Source of the DNA: Membranipora membranacea
Taxonomy: Eukaryota > Bryozoa > Gymnolaemata > Cheilostomatida > Membraniporidae
DNA: 64,000 nt
Direction: 5' to 3'
NCBI GenBank assembly: GCA_914767715.1
Contig: OU612073.1
Span: 23,994,001 to 24,058,000, forward strand
Part shown: positions 37,401 to 49,219 of the stretch, in pieces
How the letters are laid out: the number at the start of each line of letters is the position of its first letter
Position numbering within the stretch: position 1 is the first letter of the stretch
Translations under genes and position numbers: made by a program
Notes under the pieces: generated by a model
Told to the model about the DNA's origin: nothing
The model's input: the letters and a program-made list of their open reading frames with translations, nothing else
The model's database searches: none

Positions 37401-40400
37401 ATACATAGTAAGAAAGTGACATTGTAGAAATTCAACATGTCCTCCAGTACAGTAAATGAGAAGAGAGTATGTCTCACACTTGATATTATAGTTCTTGCCT
37501 ACCTTCGTATTCACAGATATAAGGATGCTTGTATCCCTCAGGGTCGCTGCAGTGCTCCTGCTGATACCAGGGGTAGGCGTTCCTGGACACATTGAGGTTA
37601 CCGATAGTTTTAATAGTAGGAGTTAGTCTCATGAATAAGCAGGTATCGGTGGCGTACCTCCTGTCCGGCTCATTCTGTTGCTTAAGGAGCACGGGGTCTG
37701 TGCCGTAGTTAAACCAGCTTACTATCACAGCCCGCACTGATGAGAGAAATACACAAAAAAAGAAGAGGGAATATAAGTGCTATACAAGTAGTCATGCCAA
37801 GATACTAATTTAAAATCGTGTTCATCTTCTATTGCAATACCAACAATAACGGCTCTCATGTCATTCACTGATGACTGGTGTTCTTAGAGTGACATTAGTA
37901 CAGATAGTTGCGTGGTGTATTTGATCACCACATCACTCATGGATCGATTTGATGCGTGGAAGAGAACAGTGGATAAGATACATAGATTAACCTTTGAGAC
38001 TGGTGAGCAGCAGGTTATATGAGTTAATTACTTACAGTTTCTAGAGGTGGAGTAAGTATCGAATCTCCAGGTCACTCCGTCGCTGTCTCTCATAGCACCG
38101 ACCCAGATATCAGGGTCATATTCTCCCCAGGTACTCCTCGCTGTCTCCAGTGGGTTATATCCAGCAGGGTGTACATATGTGTTCTCCTGCTCTTTCAGAA
38201 AATTCTCCAACATTGTCTGAAATAAAAAATTGTTAGAAAAATGTACCATAAGAAGGCTAGTATATATTTCATCTGATCATGAATGTCACAAATGATACCA
38301 GTGTTAAATACCTGAACACCAGTGTTATATACCTGAACACCAGTGTTATATACCTGAACACCAGTGTTATATACCTGAAGATACCAGTGTTATATACCTG
38401 AACACCAGTGTTATATACCTGAACACCAGTGTTATATACCTGAACCCAGTGTTATATACCTGAACACCAGTGTTATATACCTGAACACCAGTGTTAAATA
38501 CCTGAACACCAGTGTTATATACCTGAACACCAGTGTTATATACCTGAACACCAGTGTTATATACCTGAAGATACCAGTGTTATATACCTGAAGATACCAG
38601 TGATCTATACCTGAACACCAGTGTTATATACCTGAACACCAGTGTTATATACCTGAAGATACCAGTGTTATATACCTGAAGATACCAGTGTTATATACCT
38701 GAACACCAGTGTTATGTACCTGAACACCAGTGTTATATACCTGAACCCAGTGTTATATACCTGAACCCAGGGTTATATACCTGAAGATCCCAGTGTTATA
38801 TACCTGAACCCATTTTTATTTGAAACACTTGAAACATTAATCAAGCACCTGTTTTTATCATCATACTTTCTCATATATGTAACCTGACAGCACCCCGGGT
38901 GTATCATGTGTATAGCTCACCTGTTTGTCAGAGCTCTCGATATTGAGGAGTCGTCCTCCATTATTTTGACAGTATTCTCTTGCCTGGTCCCAGGTCTTCC
39001 TGTCATCTTTCGCTGACACAAACTGATAACATCGCTCTGTTATTTCATTTTCAAACTGGTAGCCGATGAGATCAGGTTGACAGTATATATTTTTTGTTTG
39101 TGCCTTAACGCCAACAAACACTATAGAATAGAGAGAAATTGGTCATTGGTTACTGTATTGTAGCATAATTTTGCACATATAATAAGTACCATAGTAGTGT
39201 AGTACATGTGGTAGGCTTCGTTCTATATAGATAGAGCAATGAACAGGATCCATAGCACACAATGATCTCTATCTGACGACAGTTTGAGTTAGAACATAAA
39301 AAACCATCCACACACATCCACTTGACTATTAGGGTAGTGGCCAGTTGTGGCAATGAACTAGTCCATTGGTTGCGGGCAGGGCTCTCAACCACTCAGATTT
39401 GGCCCGAGTTACTCAGGTTTTTGGGTTCAACTCAGGCAACTCAGGGGATTTTAGATTTTTAGCTAAAAACTCAGATTTTGCCTCACATTCATCAAAGTTG
39501 GGGAATTACTCTGGGTGTGGCCTAGTTGTATGATTGCAAAGAAACAATTTTATGTTGTGATATATGAAATACATTAACCAGGATGAATTTTACAGTGATT
39601 CTATATCAATGATCTGCTAACAACTCTAAAAAAAACCAGTATCATTCATGTGCAGAGGACTAAATTGCTCTCTAGGCTTTGGCGACCGGACCCATTGAGG
39701 AGGTCAGAGCTCTAAAACTGTTTGTGCACAGGGCGTTTCACGCCTTCGAAATGCCACCTGCAACACGGTATCGGCAAAACTCAGGTTTTGGATCTTCTCA
39801 GGTTGAGAGCCCTGGTTGCGGGTCAAGCAAGTAAGCAAGGCTAGCCAGCCCATAACTTGACCTTATTACTGGGCTAGACCATCATGTATTGTTGTTGTAT
39901 AGCTAGCATGTATGTAATGTGATAATGATGAGTAGGTACACAGTTTTGTAGCCAAATCAAGGTAGCTTTAAATCATAACAAAAGAAAAGGAGGTTCAGTA
40001 GTAGCAGTAGTATGATTGCAATTCATGTTGCCAATAAATATAGATAGGTAGGTCATCAACATAATTCTTTTGATGCTGAAGGAACAGTGAATAATATTTA
40101 ATCAGCTTTTCCTCATATACAACACAAGATGCAACCCATGAAAATGATTCCACTATAAAGCCCTTGCTTGCAGTTGTGGTCATACATAACAGTGTGTTTA
40201 CGGCAGTACCTTGATATGAAAACAAAATAACTTACCAGCTAACAAAACACTACAAATCTGGATCAAGTCCATCTTGGAGTAGTGAATGTGCACATAAAAT
40301 GATGACATCACGGGCACTTGCTTAAAATATTGAGAAGACAACTACAAATTGTGTGTAGTCAGTTTTTTATTCATAACAAGGGAAGATAACTTTAACTTCT

Positions 40401-43400
40401 AAATATTTAGGATTTAATTATTTCAATGCATCCAAGGGAGTTACTTCTTGATGCATCATTGTCAATATATCCTGTTGTTTTACGGAGATTTTTACAGGAG
40501 ATTGCTAGAGTTCAGTTTGTATAATATGCTTTAAGTAATATGATTGACATCAATATTAACAACTTTATTGAGTGGCCATAGTCGTAATAATATGAAACAG
40601 CTTTATCAACTTAATTCTCAATTTCATAGGTACAGAGATTATGCCCAAGTCAGGTTCTACGAGGATCATAGCCTCTTTCTGGTGGTTGTTCTGTCTGATT
40701 TGCGTTGCGTCATACACGGCTAACCTGGCAGCCTTTCTGACCAAAAGTAAAATGTCCATTCAGATAAAAAGTGCTGATGACCTTGCCAGACAAACAGACA
40801 TCAAGTATGGCTGTTACGCCGGCGGATCCACTCGCAGGTTTTTCTCTGTGAGTATCGCCTTTGCAAAGCCCTCACTGGGTTTAACATTATTAGATGTGAT
40901 GTATGATATAACAGTTACCTCGAGAGCATGGCCAGAGCATACTCCAATATTATTACCTCAAATTTCCAACAATCCACAATAAATGCATTCTGAAAGGCTT
41001 AGGCTAAGCAATATAAAGTTCTGATGTGTATTTTGCGTGTTGTTATATTAATTTTGAGGCGATGATTATAACAAACGCATGTAGTTATTTATTATTCAGT
41101 TATTCAATATAACTTTAGGAGTCTACAATAAGCACATACTCAAAGATCAACACATATATGGAGGAGACAGGAGAGAAGAACAACCCGACGACAGGAGCAC
41201 AAGGGATATCTCAGGTCAAGAACGGAGGGTAAGTCACCATGACAGTTTGGGATTATAAGTACGGTTTCCGCTTCTGTAAAAATCTGAAACATTTTTCAAT
41301 AATTAAATTTTTAACTTCAGGCTAAATCTCCTACTGCATACATTCACAGTTATTGTATGGAGTTACGAACAGATGACAACTTTACCTGGAAACACAGCAT
41401 ATCTGAGATTGCTCTCTCCTCGAAGTTCTATTATAGTGTTATAACCACTGTAACTGATTAATTGCTATCATGGATGCTGTTTTTTGTTGTAGCTAATTAA
41501 TTAGGTGATCGTATCTTCTGTGTTACAGGTTTGCGTATATCATGGAGTCTGTTCCACTGAGATACGAGTTATCTAAGGATTGTAATCTCATAGAGGTCGG
41601 CAAGGAACTTAATGCTAATATGTACTGTCTAGCATTGCCTAAAGGTAAGTACAATAAAAATTTGTGGATCTGTGCAAACTAACTGAACCAATCGAAATAA
41701 GAATGATGATGAGAATATTGACATAATCCTCCTCGCCCCACCCCCTCTCCTGTATGGTTGAATGTAAAACATATTATGTCTGTGGTTAAAACAATGCCTC
41801 CATGTCAGCACGTTAATTATATATCTGAGGTCACGATGCAAAACTTTTGGCTAAGAAATGAGAGGTGCAGTGCAACCTATCAGTGATATTTTTTGTGTTA
41901 ACAGGTTCACCATATACCAGAGATATTGATAACGTGATTTTATCAATGAAGGAAGATCAAACTATACTCCGTTTGTATAATAAGCATTGGGGAGTAAGTA
42001 TTTAATAAATACATCATCATATTACTATGAAGTTAGAATGGGGAGTTATGCTCACACCCTGTGAACTCTTCAAAACTAGTCTCATCTCTATGGTCGTTAT
42101 GCTGTGAGAGTTAGACCAAGAATATACAAGCAATTATATTCTCGTGTTATTCTGTGTTGAGGCTTAAAAATGCTCTGTCAAGTTGGCATGTCCAGCGATT
42201 GTAGGCAGATTCACAGGCATGTCCGGGAGGCTGGACCTGAGGGATGGCTTCATAATTGTGCTTGTTTAATTTTGCAAATTCATTCTGATTAGTCTATGGC
42301 AAATAGAGCTTATGAGATCTTGATCTAAAAGGATTGCGCTCAATTTAATAACATTTATTGTGCAATGGGCATATCATTTGGCCAACTGACACTATCATTT
42401 ACATGTTGGCTGTCAAAGGGTTAGTCATGCCTGTTGAGCTCTGAGTTTTGTCGTCTTCATGATTGCATGTTGATTTAGGTCGATGAGCCCTTATGGCAAC
42501 ACGAGGTGAGTGCAATATGTTGTTTTTGGAGAAGGTATACGACTTTATATAGAGTATTTGATAAAATAAAAACCAGAGCCCATCCAGGATAGACAGAGTC
42601 AAAAAGTGTACAAAACAGTTCACACCTTCCTCATCATATGACGGATTACGTCATATAGGGTTAGAACCAACTCTGTCTGCTCCGTGGGTTCAGCAGCGCA
42701 AATATACCAAGAATGTCGCTATCTGACGCTTCAGCGTAGTCACTGCTCGAGAAACACAAACAACTTTTATATGAAAACCACAACCTTTCTTATCTTGTTA
42801 GAAGTTTTAGAATAGTAGCTTTTGTACTTGAAGTGTGCATGTGTTGGTAAATGTTGTTGAGATTTTTAAATTATTTGAATAATTATTTAAATTTCGATTG
42901 ATACTGATATGTTGGAATACATCTTAAATCTTTTTTTTTTAGTAATCTCTTATATAGCTGCTAGTTCATCATATTTCCTTTTTTCCATTTTTCAGGTCGG
43001 CAATGATAAATGTTTGGAGGTGAACAAGCCCGTTTCAGCAATAGAATCCAGCAAACTTGGAATGAAGAACTTTAGCGGTGTATTTCTTGTTCTCGGTGTG
43101 CTGATAGCCTTTGCTCTCTTTGTACTCGTCATCGAGATTCTGATTGGCTCTTGGAAAGAATCTAAAGAGAAAGGGGTGAAGTATTTACAGTATTTACAGT
43201 ATTTACAGTATTTACAGTATTTACAGTATTTACAGTATTTACAGTATTTACAGTATTTACAGTATTTACAGTATTTACAGTATTTACAGTATTTACAGTA
43301 TTTACAGTATTTACAGTATTGAGTACTTTTTCCCCATCTTGTTACCAGAAGATATTTTGAGCAATTTGTGATCAATTTGGCTAGAAATAGAGTGGCAATG

Positions 43401-44665
43401 CAGTTTCTGGAATATTAGAAATAGCTAAAATTAAAGCTGGAGGGAGTTTTCTCATCTTCTTACTTTTATGACTCTCAACTCTACTAAACAAAATTCAGTG
43501 CTTTGGTAACAATAAATTCAACCCGAATCTAACTAAACTAAATTTGGGCTATGATCTACTCCTCTAGGGTAAGTGGGAAGCAAAGAGCAATAAATAATGG
43601 TAATAATCATATTACCATTTCCTAATTTTGGATGTTTGATTGTAGGTGACGTTCTGTGAGGCGTTCTCTCACCATATACTGTTTGGTCTGAACTGCTGCT
43701 GTGGTGAGGATGAGAAACCTGTGAACTGGACAGAGGAGCCTGAGAGTAAAGAAGATGAAGACGATTTTGAGGGCTCTCTGGACAGGCTCTCACTCAGCAT
43801 TGGTATGTTTGAGGGCATCCGACTTTCCATGTATCCGCTTAATACCCAGCCCCTTTCAATTCTCACAATATGCAATTATGGACTAAGACAAATACATTGG
43901 TGATCAAAGTTTCAACAAGAAAAATGAGCACCGCCCAAAGAAAACTACTTTAATTGCCAGCCAAGTAATTGATTGAGGTTTTTTTCTGGAATTTTGATGC
44001 TAATAATAACAGCTGTTAAAAATAACTAGTGATACAGTAAAACTGACTGTGATGGTTGAATACCACATATTAGTTTTTCCAATGGATGTGTGATGGCCAT
44101 AGAGTTATTACATACTATATATGTATGCTAACCCTATGGTAAGCTCATTGGTATTCGCTTTTTCTAGGTTGGATCAGAGAGTAGTCCCAAACTCCTTGAT
44201 TCGATTGAATTACTGCTTGGTGTTATTTTCTCTTGTTCAAAAAGAAGACAACTTCACCTAACCTGAAGTGATGCCTGGATTTATATGCATGTCCCTCATG
44301 ACCGTTTTTCTACTAATCAACCGTTCAATCAATGCTAGTCACCTTCTAGATGTGGCCCTTTACGAATAAAATATCAATACAGTGATGATGTTAAACCCAA
44401 TATTGTCAGGCACTCGTTTGTAGGGTCTTTGAATACGTCTACTATTCCCGCCTGGTCTACCTCTCGATCGAGAACTCCACCGAGATCTCGACCCGAGTCG
44501 CACATGCACAACAACAGGAAGTATAACTCCATACTGCAGCACTCACCCTCCAGCTCTAACAACAGCCTTGACATGACTAAGGACACTGATGTGTCTACCT
44601 CAACCGCCCCAAGCAGTCTCGTCACAGTAAGAAATAATATGGCTAACAGAATGGGATCTCTCTAG
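25425..44665 (+). CDS. Ionotropic glutamate receptor, kainate/AMPA-type (21 exons, 1032 aa)
   Basis: Exons: 25425-25590, 25973-26125, 28488-28603, 28973-29141, 29620-29849, 30931-31098, 31450-31617, 32856-32975, 33462-33587, 33981-34053, 34468-34622, 34865-34949, 35391-35529, 35864-35982, 40630-40847, 41119-41228, 41529-41644, 41905-41993, 42996-43175, 43646-43802, 44424-44665. All phases close. Residues 1-31 are a signal peptide, then an LIVBP-like amino-terminal domain from VNIGALLDD. The ligand-binding halves show SPITVLVERSEVIDF (Pro556, Thr558, Arg563) and FAYIMES (Glu778), the expected agonist contacts. The pore has SFLQQGTEI with Gln661 at the Q/R site, then SYTANLAAF (690-698) in M3; M4 is about 869-892. 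The tail is Ser/Thr-rich. Pore and KGVTFCEAF after M4 are closest to kainate receptors; exact subtype is uncertain. Confidence 0.93.
26644..26922 (+). other. Unassigned open frame in receptor intron 2
   Basis: A 92-codon open frame on the sense strand, with no recognisable motif. Intron 2 (26126-28487) is otherwise empty apart from AT-rich sequence. It may be chance or a decayed insertion. Confidence 0.15.
33138..33376. repeat. Minisatellite in receptor intron 8
   Basis: About seven imperfect copies built from GTCAGCCTTGGTACATGGGG and CTATAGGGTGTGACTGTGAT, with units of varying length. Confidence 0.9.
35983..36185. repeat. 39-bp minisatellite starting at the exon 14 splice donor
   Basis: Six donor-like copies of AAG|GTATGTGTGTGTAAGG (or GTACGT, or GAG before GT) at 35983, 36022, 36061, 36100, 36137 and 36176. 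Spacing is 39, 39, 39, 37 and 39 bases. The first copy is the true donor of receptor exon 14. Extension to the next donor would read into TAA within five codons. Confidence 0.92.
36186..36959. other. Receptor intron 14, part downstream of the lectin gene
   Basis: No gene or clear repeat seen; AT-rich. It is the 3' flank of the lectin gene on the minus strand. Confidence 0.4.
36966..40272 (-). CDS. Type I membrane C-type lectin, nested in receptor intron 14 (266 aa)
   Basis: Minus-strand exons 40236-40272, 38921-39120, 38036-38216, 37503-37736 and 36966-37114 (TAG) join in phase to 266 residues. Residues 1-20 are a signal peptide (MDLIQICSVLLAVFVGVKAQ). The C-type lectin domain spans about 24-215: ERCYQFVSAKDDRKTWDQAREYC begins at about 50 and continues as NNGGRLLNIES, then DIWVGAMRD, HCSDPEGYKHPYICE. 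A single membrane helix follows (about 231-254, WVIIIAVLGAF…) and a short tail of about 12 residues. The EPN/QPD and WND calcium-sugar motifs are not visible, so sugar binding is uncertain. An AATAAA overlaps the stop region at 36960-36965. The gene lies wholly inside an intron of the opposite-strand receptor gene. Confidence 0.88.
38296..38808. repeat. About 21-bp minisatellite in lectin intron 2
   Basis: More than 20 copies of CAGTGTTATATACCTGAACAC with variants (GAAGATAC). On the lectin sense strand each unit contains TTCAG|GTATAT, a good 5' splice-site match. Confidence 0.93.
39369..39822. mobile_element. Non-autonomous hAT-like DNA transposon (438 bp) with 8-bp TSD
   Basis: Terminal inverted repeats CAGGGCTCTCAACC (39377) and GGTTGAGAGCCCTG (ending 39814) are perfect over 14 bases and flanked by the 8-bp duplication GTTGCGGG (39369-39376 and 39815-39822). 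An 8-bp duplication and CAGGG ends are hAT traits. The interior has repeated ACTCAG motifs and no transposase frame. It lies in intron 1 of the lectin gene. Confidence 0.88.
43182..43320. repeat. 9-bp microsatellite beside the exon 19 splice donor
   Basis: Fifteen perfect TATTTACAG units plus a partial one, starting six bases after the GGG|GTGAAG donor of receptor exon 19. Each unit ends in TTTACAG, a 3' splice-site consensus. Retention would stay in frame as a (YLQ) repeat up to TGA at about 43320. Confidence 0.93.
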
Positions 44666-44758
44666 CGTTCTTAGCGAGATTCTCTCAGGAAACTTTAACG
44701 AGTGGCGCAGAGATTCCTTCTGAGAACAGTATATCACTAGATCAAAACTATATACATT

Positions 44759-44870
44759 TACTATATATATATATATATATATATGTATATAGTATACATA
44801 ACATAGTATATATATATATATATATATAGTATGTATATATAATATATATATATATATAGTATATATACAT
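44759..44870. repeat. AT dinucleotide microsatellite
   Basis: Long AT/TA runs broken by GTAT, just after the receptor stop codon. Confidence 0.9.
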
Positions 44871-44974
44871 TTAAAAGTCACTTGAGAATGTGAATAACGA
44901 TGGAGTTTTTCCGCATCACACATTCAATCATTGAAGCTTATAGCTTGAGTAATGATTGATATACATATTATCTC

Positions 44975-45039
44975 TTCCCATATCCGCGTCACATGGCCAC
45001 TTTTTTGACGTGCTGTGTGACAAGGCTACTTTTCCCATA
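44975..45039. mobile_element. Miniature palindromic element, copy 2
   Basis: Core GTCACATGGCCACTTTTTTG … CTGTGTGACAAGGCTACTT resembles the element at 24499-24566. It is bordered by an 8-bp direct repeat TTCCCATA at 44975-44982 and 45032-45039. Confidence 0.5.
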
Positions 45040-47250
45040 CACATATTTCTATAGTTTCTTACTCACAAGCATTTGGCTGTTGGAATACTTTTTATTTCTG
45101 GAAAAAATGGAAATACCTGAAGCAGTTCAGTGTGGAGTTCTGCAGCTGTCCTAGCTTGTTACAAAACCTGCTGAATTATTTAAAAGCTGCAACAATAAGC
45201 AAGTCAAGTGATGCTTTAATATTAATGTTATGTTTTGTTTGTATTGCAATTTTCTTCAACAACTATATTATCATCCTACACCATTAATATGATCCCTCTC
45301 CAAATAATCCATATAGAGGAAAGAAAGTTCAACAAAAAAACTCAACCCATCAGTCTGTGTGTTATGGTTGAAATGCAAGTTCAGACCAAAAAAATACACC
45401 AAATTCAAAATAATTTTTCAAATTTCAACCATTTCCCCTCTCACCTGACTGAGATGGGCTTTTTGAAATATATTTTATTGATCTACCAGTGGAAAAATAG
45501 TGAAGAGCTTGGCTTTCTTGCTCCTAAATTTCCATCACCAAGCATCCCAGCAACCGATTCTGCACTACATAATGGTGTTATAAATATCCTGTTGCTTTTC
45601 AGGTGAAGCAAAGAGTTTGGCACCAGTACACATGATTATCCTTTATAAGATGATGCTCGAACTTATTGTTGTGATGCTAAATAATCTGAATAGTGCCAGG
45701 CTTGAACTGTAATCATCTGTACATGAGTAGGTTGGCAGGCTCCGGCTGAGCCTGTGTAGATGAACCGATAGCGGACTCATACATTAATCTTACTGACCAC
45801 TGGCAAAACACATTATTCCTTCCAATTTTTGTAAATGTGGACAATAAGAACTCGGACATTATATAAGCTGATGCTAGGGCTGCTGCAATCCTTGCTCTTC
45901 TGCTCCAGACGCTGCTTGGACAGGACGAGTCTGAGAGAGATCGACAATGACTGATATGGTAAGTTATGCTGCTATCCTTCCCTGTCACAGCTGATTGAGG
46001 TTGCTTGCAGCTGTATTTTATGATATTACGATTTCCTGAGGAGGTGACTACACAACCTGTTTCGGCAAACACGAGGTAATGTAAGAGTATGTAGGAGGCT
46101 CTTGATGTTCGTTTGCATGTCTGTGTATGTTCAGATCGCCTGGTGCAATGTCGTATAGCTGGGAAGCGACTGAGGGACACTCTGAGCATTTTCAGCTACC
46201 GTCAGTGGATGCTTCGAGCAGTCAGGAGCTTAGATGGATCGGAACACACTTTGGGTAGCAGCATCGCAGTATGCTGTTGATCGCAGGGCTCGCCATCACC
46301 TACTACTACACTTCACTGACCACGCATCTGGGTGGTCTTGGATAATTACACAGGTGATTGTGGATTTAATATCAGTTGATCTCTTGTCCTTCAGCCTTGA
46401 CCGGGCTGTTGATGCTGCCTGCTTAGCATGTTTGCCATTACCCTGCTTTTATAAGGCAATTGGCCCATCTTGATATTAAGTATGCCTTGAATCGATGTAT
46501 TGTATACATACTAAATATAAGTTATAATTAATGATTAAAAAAATTCCTTTCTCTATTTTTTTAAATAACGTAATTAAATTAAAAATTAAAAAATTCACTT
46601 TTCAGCCAGTGGGGATATGTGCGGTTTTCTGAAGCTCCAATGTTCACACTCACTTCTTTTCTGTACCTAGCACAATCTAACGCAAGCAAACTTGTTGACT
46701 CAGAACTTTGGAAAAACCACAATCCTGTTTTGAAAATATATGATGTTAATTTTGACGTTGTGCTCTGATTCAGCCTTGCATCTAACGTTTCACTCATTTT
46801 ATTACTTCATATGTTTTAGGTTTGTTGTGGTCTATGTCTTTGGATAGTTTCAGTGTGAGCATAGTTAACCGATTCATATGTATTTGACAGTGTATAGAAT
46901 TACAAACCCACAAGAAATCCTTTTCGAAGGGGGCTGTAGGTTCTTGCTCTGGATTGAGAGGTTCATAGATTCTTCAGGCTCAGGGCAACTGCGATAACCT
47001 GGCTGTTTTAAATCATTTGAGTTTGTGCTGGTGGACCTGTTATCGTATGAGCAAACCTGCCACTCTTTGGTCTACCCAAAACAACAGTATATCATCAACA
47101 CGTACAAGAACAGAAATCTGAGACCCTAGGTACTGAATATAAACATTCTGATTTTCACATGAGGTACTCCGTATATGTTTCTGGGAGAATACAATCTAAT
47201 TCATTTTTTGTCTACTCTTGTTTTTATCTTCTAGCTCTTGTTTTGACAAA

Positions 47251-47334
47251 CTAGTGACTAGTGACTAGTGACTAGTGACTAGTGACTAGTGACTAGTGAC
47301 TAGTGACTAGTGACTAGTGACTAGTGACTAGTGA
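47251..47334. repeat. Heptamer microsatellite
   Basis: About twelve perfect copies of CTAGTGA in tandem. Confidence 0.95.
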
Positions 47335-48553
47335 CAGTACTGTGTTGTGTTTCCAGGACCACATTACGTTGATAGAAAGAGCCTTGTCTTGTCTTGTTGT
47401 ATTGGGTATTATATTTCATCAAGCTGTAAACACTAACCCTCTGTTTATTTGCCCCGAAATTGCACAAATTTGAGGGTGTCAAGAGCAATGCTGTATATTG
47501 ACCTTTCGGCCAGAATGGGATCTTACCCCGCAGGACTTTTAATCAGAATTGTCGTATTTTAATTTCCTATTGCCACGCTTCACCTATGCCCTGTCATGCC
47601 AAGGTTGAAACAGTCAGCCGTCTCCTTAACGGTTCTACGATTTTATTACACTAATGTAGTCCTGGCTTCTTTTCACAAAAACAGCTACACCTTCAAATCA
47701 TATGTGAGAATCCGTCTGCTTGTGATAATCTGATCATTTCTGGTGATTTGTTTACAACATTGAAATACAAGAGGAAGCTGTATTCTCAGAAAGGTGAGTG
47801 TAATGTGTACTGTGTATAATCAAGGAAACTATATATTACATTTTAAACTAAAAATCTAAACTGGTTCCCAGTTCATGTAATTTTCTTCATCAATCAAAGA
47901 GTACCTATTGCATCAATCATAGTCAACGATGCTCGGATGCTTTTTATTCTTGTGAATCCAAGGAGCAACAGCTCATTGGTAAATCCATCCATGAATTCAT
48001 ATTTTGTGCATCATTAGAAATTTCAAGTGCTACCTATCCACTTGTAAACATTAATTTGGATTTCAAATAATGGATTTTTTGTGTTGGGGAGTTGTGCTCT
48101 CAAATTTCAGGTCATATTTTAATTTAGCCAATATATATGGTCTGATTGGTTTAACCCAACCAATCAGAGCTAACTCATCGGGTAAAAATAAATGAGTCAA
48201 CTTTACATCTTTCTTGTTTCTGCCATTTCATTTTTCTTCATTCACTATTTATTATTATTCACCTTGAATTTCTCTCAATTGGATAGATTTCATTCTCCAA
48301 GCTGAGTCTCCCATTGTTACCTTGAGTTACACTGAGTCTTCAGTACCAGCTTCCAGCTGTGACTTCACATACTGGTTTTCTCATAGTTGTTAATCATTTC
48401 CATCAGGGAGAGTGGACTGACTCACTGGATTTCCCCCGCCTGTTTGTTTCCAATCGGGAACAATTTTGAAGATATATTATACTCCTTTATTCTAGCCAGG
48501 AGTTACTTTACTCACTCCAACTCCTAGAACAGACTTGATTCTTCTAGCCGGAA

Positions 48554-48696
48554 AATGGGTCCCTAGGATTTACATGCCTTTACTTTCCCAATGTCCAGTA
48601 TCAACCACCCAAAAAAAACACCAAACATGTGTTTTTTTGGTTGAGGTTGATACTCGAAATTGGCAAAGTAAAGACATTCAAGTCCCAGGGGTCCAT
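48554..48696. repeat. Fold-back (inverted repeat) element
   Basis: Arms of about 68 bases run from ATGGGTCCCTAGG to its imperfect complement ending at GGGGTCCAT, around a loop near CAAACAT. This is MITE-like, with no target duplication recognised. Confidence 0.7.
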
Positions 48697-49219
48697 GAGC
48701 CAGAAGTACTCCTTAGTTCTAGCCATTGTTGTGTAGGCTATGCTTAGTTATTGAATGTTGTGTTACTTCAGTACAGACCTGTAGCCAACACCTTGGCTAG
48801 GAGTCATTCTCTCATCATTGCTCTCATAAAATATATTATATATCTCACTATGATCTGCTTATTACTAAACTTGAAAGTAGTCAAATGAAAGAAACGAATA
48901 TATTTGTAATTTCTTCTGTTGGTTGTTCTTTCAAGTTTCTTTGCCTCATAATTGTTATTATCAACACTACGCAGTACACTGTGTGTAGCCTAATCAATGC
49001 ACTCCGACATTCATTGGTGTAATCCTCCTGCACCTTGGCATGGACTACAGAATATTAGGTGGATTTTGTCTGAAATTGCACCACCTGCACCCAGATGCTC
49101 TGAAAGATAGAGTATATTAGAATCTGCCAAGTGGTGCAATTTCACATAATATATGACTGTAATTTAGCAATTATGTTCATCTACTTCTGTTGTAAGCTCT
49201 TGTGGCTACGTAATTGAAG

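Larger units (their letters stand above)
44666..49219. other. Intergenic between the receptor and MED30
   Basis: No gene I can support. Contains an (AT) microsatellite at about 44759-44870, the palindromic element at 44975-45039, a heptamer satellite at 47251-47334, an inverted repeat at about 48140-48166 and a fold-back repeat at 48554-48696. A 158-codon minus-strand frame (45713-46189) has no recognisable motif. Confidence 0.45.

Noticed and set aside
38296-38808. CRISPR-like array
   Set aside because: Units are contiguous, about 21 bp, without unique spacers, in a eukaryotic intron: an ordinary minisatellite.
44406-44423. Receptor exon 21 starting at the CAG at 44408
   Set aside because: That acceptor would meet TAG after four codons. 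The next AG (exon start 44424) gives an open, in-phase 80-codon tail.
45713-46189. 158-codon minus-strand frame as a gene
   Set aside because: No motif, no convincing start context and no similarity recognised. A TATAAAA upstream on the same strand (about 46449) is not enough.
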